DNA of 8,311 bases. It comes from an uncultured Pseudomonas sp. (lineage in GTDB: Bacteria > Pseudomonadota > Gammaproteobacteria > Pseudomonadales > Pseudomonadaceae). A model generated the notes under the pieces. The model was not told the DNA's origin, searched no databases, and saw only the letters and a program-made list of their open reading frames with translations. Positions 5,299 through 8,311 of this stretch are shown here, piece after piece. The number at the start of each line of letters is the position of its first letter. The stretch's first letter is position 1. The stretch lies in NCBI GenBank assembly GCA_946886875.1, contig CAMPJN010000155.1:1-8311 (forward strand), in the 5' to 3' direction. Both the position numbers and the translations under genes were made by a program.

Positions 5299-6231
5299 TC
5301 AGCCCCCATCTGCCGCATTGATGCGTTCCACCACCCGAGCAGCCAGGTCATCCGGGCGAAACTTGGCCAAGAAATCATCCGCCCCTACCTTTTTCACCAT
5401 AGCTTGGTTGAATACGCCCGACAGCGAAGTATGCAAGATGATGTGCAGCTTTTGCATGCGCGGATCGGCGCGAATTTCCGCGGTCAGGGTGTAGCCATCC
5501 ATTTCCGGCATCTCGATGTCGGAAATCAGCATGAGAAATTCTTTTTCCGGTTTGCGGCCCTCCTCCACCATGGCTTTCAGATAGTCCAGGGCCTGACGCC
5601 CATCGTTCAGCGCTACGACTTCGACCCCGACGGTTTGCAGGCATCGAGTGACCTGCTTGCGGGCCACCGAGGAGTCGTCGCAGGTCAGCACTTTCATGCT
5701 TACCGCTTTGTCCTGGGTTTGCTGGTCGATCACACCCACGGAGATGACCTCGGAGGTGGGCGCCACCTCGGCCAGGACCTTCTCCACGTCGATGATTTCG
5801 ACCATCTTGTTATCCAGATGGGTCACCGCCGTGAGGTAATGATCGCGCCCGGTGCCCTTGGGTGGCGGATGGATCTCCTCCCAGTTCATGTTGACGATGC
5901 GCTCCACCGAGTGGACCAGGAAGCCCTGCACCTTGGTGTTGTATTCGGTGATGATGACGAAACTGTTTTCGATGTTATCGAGAGGCCCGCTGCCGGTGGC
6001 CATCGATAGATCGAGGATGGGGATGGTACCGCCGCGGATGCTCGCCACACCGCGCACTACCGGGCTGGATTTCGGCATGATGGTGAGTTTGGGGCATTGC
6101 AGCACCTCTTTCACCTTGAACACGTTAATGCCATAGAGCTGGTTAGTGCCCAGGCGAAACAACAACAGTTCCAAGCGATTCTGCCCAACCAACTGCGTGC
6201 GTTGGTTAACCGAATCCAATACACCGGCCAT
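5299..6231 (-). CDS. cheV: Chemotaxis coupling/response-regulator protein CheV
   Basis: CheV links chemoreceptors to the CheA kinase and carries a phosphorylatable receiver domain thought to tune signalling or act as a phosphate sink. The 310-residue protein has a CheW-like domain (about 15-160, with GINVFKVKEVL, VRGVASIRGGTIPILDL and MVEIIDVEKVL) and a receiver domain (about 178-305). The receiver residues are all present: acidic pair Asp185-Asp186, phosphoacceptor Asp238 in ISDIEMPEMDG, Thr268 and Lys290. The ATG at 6231 is chosen because AGAGGAG lies seven bases upstream and the protein starts MAGVLDSVNQRTQL. The frame stays open upstream to 6339, but that extension would overlap flgA on the other strand. 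It is co-directional with cheR 44 bp downstream; in P. aeruginosa the pair is FliA-dependent. Confidence 0.97.
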   Translation of the reverse strand: MAGVLDSVNQRTQLVGQNRLELLLFRLGTNQLYGINVFKVKEVLQCPKLTIMPKSSPVVRGVASIRGGTIPILDLSMATGSGPLDNIENSFVIITEYNTKVQGFLVHSVERIVNMNWEEIHPPPKGTGRDHYLTAVTHLDNKMVEIIDVEKVLAEVAPTSEVISVGVIDQQTQDKAVSMKVLTCDDSSVARKQVTRCLQTVGVEVVALNDGRQALDYLKAMVEEGRKPEKEFLMLISDIEMPEMDGYTLTAEIRADPRMQKLHIILHTSLSGVFNQAMVKKVGADDFLAKFRPDDLAARVVERINAADGG

Positions 6232-6282
6232 GCCTGAACTCCTCTTGTTTTCTGTCGTGTGCCTCGTGCTTAGCGTAGCAGG

Positions 6283-6297
6283 CGGCACGGCCCTTGC
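6283..6297 (+). promoter_or_regulatory. Sigma-54 promoter of flgA
   Basis: CGGCAC-GGCCC-TTGC followed by TTTT matches the -24/-12 consensus TGGCAC-N5-TTGC with one change in the first base. P. aeruginosa flgA is a class II gene needing FleQ and sigma-54, which fits. The predicted transcription start is about 6308-6310, almost exactly at the first in-frame ATG of flgA, so the leader would be absent or nearly so. It lies in the 78-bp gap between divergent cheV and flgA. Confidence 0.8.
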
Positions 6298-6309
6298 TTT
6301 TGACTGAGC

Positions 6310-7068
6310 ATGAACGCACAAACGACAATTTATCGACACGTACCGGCAAAAGGCCGCCTATGGCTGGCAGTTTTACCCGCTTTGCTGGCACTCGGCTATC
6401 CCCTTCAGGCTTTGGCCCGCATAACCACGCCCGAACAGCTTATCGGCACCGCTCAGGAGTTTCTTGAGCAGGCGGTCAATGACTATTTGCAGCGTAGCGG
6501 AATTCAAGGACGCTATGAAATTCAAATCAGTCGACTCGATCCACGGTTGCGCATGCCACTGTGCGACAAAGAATTGACTACGACACTGGAAAGCCCCGCC
6601 CAACCCATAGGCCGCGTCACCCTGCGCGTGCGCTGCGACGGTAGCGGGCCCTGGACAGTGTTCGTTCCCGCGCAGGTACAGTTGTATCGCCAGGTGGTGA
6701 CCGCCGTTCGCCCGCTCAAGCGCGACAGCGTATTGACCGAAAGAGACGTGACCCTGGCCGAACGCGATGTCGGCCTGCTCAACCAGGGTTATCTGAACGC
6801 GTTGCAGCAGGCTATAGGCAAAAAACTGACGCGGCCGTTACAGCCAGACCAGATACTCGCACCTATCCACGTCGAGCAGGCCGAAGTGATTAGCCGCGGC
6901 GACCAGGTGATCATCAGCGCGCGCAGTGGCGGCATCAATGTGCGCATGCCGGGCGAGGCCTTGTCCGACGGGGCTTTGGGTGAACAGATAGACGTGCGCA
7001 ATCTGGGTTCGCAACGGGTGGTCAAAGCACGGGTGACCGGCCGCGGCCAGGTTGAAGTGGCCATGTAG
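6310..7068 (+). CDS. flgA: Flagellar basal-body P-ring formation protein FlgA
   Basis: FlgA is a periplasmic chaperone that helps FlgI assemble into the P ring around the rod. The 252-residue precursor has a basic N-terminus, a hydrophobic core (LWLAVLPALLALGYPLQ, about residues 17-33) and a likely signal peptidase site after Ala-Leu-Ala (about residue 36). The mature protein contains the SAF-type region with VVTAVRPLKRDSVLTERDVT and a C-terminal IISARSGGINVRMPGEAL, then GEQIDVRNLGSQRVVKARV and GRGQVEVAM at the very end, all typical of FlgA. Length is normal. The ATG at 6310 lacks a Shine-Dalgarno sequence and coincides with the predicted sigma-54 start point. No better in-frame ATG keeps the signal peptide intact. 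Confidence 0.95.
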   Translation: MNAQTTIYRHVPAKGRLWLAVLPALLALGYPLQALARITTPEQLIGTAQEFLEQAVNDYLQRSGIQGRYEIQISRLDPRLRMPLCDKELTTTLESPAQPIGRVTLRVRCDGSGPWTVFVPAQVQLYRQVVTAVRPLKRDSVLTERDVTLAERDVGLLNQGYLNALQQAIGKKLTRPLQPDQILAPIHVEQAEVISRGDQVIISARSGGINVRMPGEALSDGALGEQIDVRNLGSQRVVKARVTGRGQVEVAM

Positions 7069-7076
7069 GCACGGTT

Positions 7077-7102
7077 CTTGTTAGAGACTCTTGTCAGAGA
7101 TT
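7077..7102. repeat. Imperfect 13-bp tandem repeat after flgA
   Basis: CTTGTTAGAGACT (7077-7089) is followed directly by CTTGTCAGAGATT (7090-7102), 11 of 13 bases identical. It lies 9 bp after the flgA stop codon, in the 269-bp gap before flgM. The rest of that gap holds the FliA promoter near its end and an imperfect dyad CAGTC...GACTG around 7214-7233. I see no intrinsic terminator after flgA. Confidence 0.5.
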
Positions 7103-7271
7103 CAACAGAGCCTTGAATAACCATGCGAGGTACCTGACAGACGATTAGCTGACGATCTCGCGTACTGCGTTTAGACTGTGAACATTATTGCCTCGGGCGC
7201 GGCTGGAAATAGTCAGTCAGGGGCCTCAGACTGCGGCCTTAGTTGGCGCTAAATAGTTTTCATCAGATCGC

Positions 7272-7298
7272 TAAAGTTTTTCCGGGCACAGCCGACAA
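7272..7298 (+). promoter_or_regulatory. FliA (sigma-28) promoter of flgMN
   Basis: TAAA (7272-7275), a 15-base spacer and GCCGACAA (7291-7298) match the sigma-28 consensus TAAA-N15-GCCGATAA with a single T-to-C change in the -10 element. Transcription would start near 7305, leaving a leader of about 33 nt before flgM. In P. aeruginosa flgMN is a class IV, FliA-dependent operon, so FliA would drive its own anti-sigma factor in a feedback loop. Confidence 0.88.
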
Positions 7299-7337
7299 GC
7301 TAGGCAAGCGTCCATACACTGTTCGAGGTTTAGCACC

Positions 7338-7676
7338 ATGGTCATCGACTTCAACCGACCTAACAATGCCGCAACGCCAGCCAATTCGGGGCGTACCGGC
7401 GGTGCTCAGTCCGGCGGTCGCACCGAAGCCATCGGCACTCAGCAACCGGCAAGCGCGCCCGCTGTCGATCAAGCGCAGGCCAGCAAGAGCGGCGAACCCG
7501 TTCAGCTCAGCCGTGAAGCACAGCAGCTGCAGAGCATCAGCGACAAATTGCGCGATCAGCCCACTGTGGACAAAGAGCGCGTCGCCCAGCTGAAACAAGC
7601 GATTGCCGACGGTAGCTATCAGGTCGACAGCCAGCGCGTCGCCAGCAAACTGCTCAATTTCGAATCCCAGCGTTAG
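7338..7676 (+). CDS. flgM: Anti-sigma-28 factor FlgM
   Basis: FlgM binds FliA (sigma-28) and blocks late flagellar transcription until the hook is complete, when FlgM is exported through the flagellum. The 112-residue protein starts MVIDFNRPN, has a low-complexity, Ala/Gln/Ser-rich disordered half (about 10-50), then the FlgM core: [14 protein letters not shown] (54-67) and the C-terminal helices [20 protein letters not shown] plus [10 protein letters not shown], which bind sigma-28 in known homologues. The length is close to the roughly 107 residues of the P. aeruginosa protein. The start is supported by GAGG nine bases upstream. It follows a near-consensus FliA promoter and precedes flgN on the same strand. 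Confidence 0.96.
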   Translation: MVIDFNRPNNAATPANSGRTGGAQSGGRTEAIGTQQPASAPAVDQAQASKSGEPVQLSREAQQLQSISDKLRDQPTVDKERVAQLKQAIADGSYQVDSQRVASKLLNFESQR

Positions 7677-7766
7677 CTTCAGGGCGGCACTGGGGATGTT
7701 TGACGCTTAGCACCGGATCACTCGCAGAAATGCCTTGATCCGCTGCGCTCCCCAAGAGTCCGCGCA

Positions 7767-8234
7767 ATGCACGATATTACCCTGCTCGACCTTTTCACCC
7801 AGGATATCGACGCCGCCGAGCGCTTGCTTGAGCTGATCGATGACGAATTTCAAGCCCTCGGTGAACGCGACCTCCCCCGCCTGCAAAGCATTCTCGCAGA
7901 CAAACTGCCGCTACTCGCCCTGCTCGATCAGCATGCCAGCGCGCGCAGCCAGGTGCTGCTCGGCCTGCAATTGAGCGCTGATCGCGCCGGCCTGCAAGCG
8001 CTGGCGGCGAACTCTGCCCAAGGTGCCGAACTCATGGCCAGCGGCGATCGCCTGAACGCGCGGCTCGAGAGCTGCCAGGCCGCCAACCTGCGTAACGGCC
8101 GCTTGATTCGCTCCAGCCAGGCCTCGGCCCGCAGCATGCTCGGCATCCTGCGTGGCGGTGAAACGCCAAATCTCTATGACAGCCGCGGCGGTACCGCTAG
8201 AATCGGCCAGCACCGCCCACTCAGCCAAGCCTGA
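7767..8234 (+). CDS. flgN: Flagellar export chaperone FlgN
   Basis: FlgN is the cytoplasmic chaperone that protects and delivers the hook-filament junction proteins FlgK and FlgL to the export apparatus. The 155-residue product is predicted to be nearly all helical. It has the family's N-terminal LLDLFTQDIDAAERLLELID then DEFQALGERDLPRLQSILADK, which correspond to the paired amphipathic helices, and a later segment ANLRNGRLIRSSQASARSM with the conserved Asn-Gly preceding the end helix. It ends LGILRG followed by a flexible tail containing LYDSRG. The start codon has only a weak AAGAG ribosome-binding site. It lies 90 bp after flgM with no terminator between them, so the two are probably cotranscribed. 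Confidence 0.94.
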   Translation: MHDITLLDLFTQDIDAAERLLELIDDEFQALGERDLPRLQSILADKLPLLALLDQHASARSQVLLGLQLSADRAGLQALAANSAQGAELMASGDRLNARLESCQAANLRNGRLIRSSQASARSMLGILRGGETPNLYDSRGGTARIGQHRPLSQA

Positions 8235-8303
8235 GATATACCTATAAGGCACCGGAGGACATGCTGCCATAATGCCAGTATGCTAGTGCCCAAGTTTTTT
8301 GCC

Positions 8304-8310
8304 CGGAGAT
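8304..8310 (+). promoter_or_regulatory. Possible ribosome-binding site of the next gene (probably flgZ)
   Basis: CGGAGAT at the right edge looks like a Shine-Dalgarno sequence for a gene starting just beyond the window. In P. aeruginosa flgN is followed by the PilZ-domain gene flgZ. The gene itself is not visible, so this is a weak, context-based call. Confidence 0.35.
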
Positions 8311-8311
8311 T

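Noticed and set aside
6330..6337. FliA -10-like sequence GTCGATAA on the minus strand, upstream of cheV
   Set aside because: The -10 matches GCCGATAA in seven of eight bases, but the sequence 15 bases upstream has no TAAA-like -35. cheVR is expected to be FliA-dependent, but this site alone is not enough.
6232..6339. Upstream extension of cheV into the flgA coding region
   Set aside because: The ATG at 6231 has a strong ribosome-binding site and gives the conserved CheV N-terminus. The extension overlaps the flgA promoter and start.
8261..8311. Possible gene starts at ATG 8261, 8272 or 8280 after flgN
   Set aside because: The first two stop after three or four codons. The third stays open to the edge but has no ribosome-binding site, and CGGAGAT at the edge points to a start beyond the window.

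Overview
This window comes from a GC-rich gammaproteobacterium, most likely a Pseudomonas. The evidence is the flagellar and chemotaxis gene order (flgE-flgD-flgC-flgB, then cheR-cheV, flgA-flgM-flgN), close sequence similarity to Pseudomonas flagellar proteins, and a mix of sigma-54 and FliA (sigma-28) promoters like that of the Pseudomonas flagellar hierarchy. Species assignment is an inference.

Layout. Positions 1-1632 (minus strand) hold the start of flgE and all of flgD, flgC and flgB, encoding hook, hook-cap and proximal-rod proteins. They are read from an almost ideal -24/-12 sigma-54 promoter at 1682-1696. Positions 1697-2378 have no convincing gene and are full of repeat DNA: two degenerate copies of a roughly 70-bp GC-rich palindromic unit, and a GGGTTA...TAACCC inverted repeat. 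Positions 2379-4122 (plus strand) carry a two-gene accessory cassette. The first gene encodes a 469-residue modular protein with the look of a polymorphic toxin or secreted effector; the second, 4 nt downstream, encodes a 109-residue probable immunity protein. Positions 4123-4426 hold a perfect 16-bp tandem duplication and the strong intrinsic terminator of cheR. Positions 4427-6231 (minus) are cheR and cheV. From 6283 the plus strand carries a sigma-54 promoter and flgA, then a FliA promoter and flgM, then flgN. The window ends just before the next gene, probably flgZ.

How the parts work together. FlgB and FlgC build the proximal rod, FlgD caps the growing hook and FlgE is the hook subunit. 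FlgA chaperones P-ring assembly, FlgM holds FliA inactive until the hook is finished, and FlgN chaperones the hook-filament junction proteins. CheV and CheR act in receptor coupling and adaptation.

The unusual part is the cassette at about 2.3-4.1 kb. In several Pseudomonas genomes, as I recall, cheR lies directly next to flgB, so this cassette looks inserted between the cheR terminator and the flgB promoter. Its first gene is a mosaic. A GC-rich N-terminal part (a possible transthyretin-like beta-sandwich, a helical region and a hydrophobic segment) is joined at about 3350-3430 to an AT-richer C-terminal domain of about 100 residues that I cannot assign to a named toxin family. The immunity gene shares the AT-rich composition. 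This pattern suggests exchange of a toxin tip together with its matching immunity gene.
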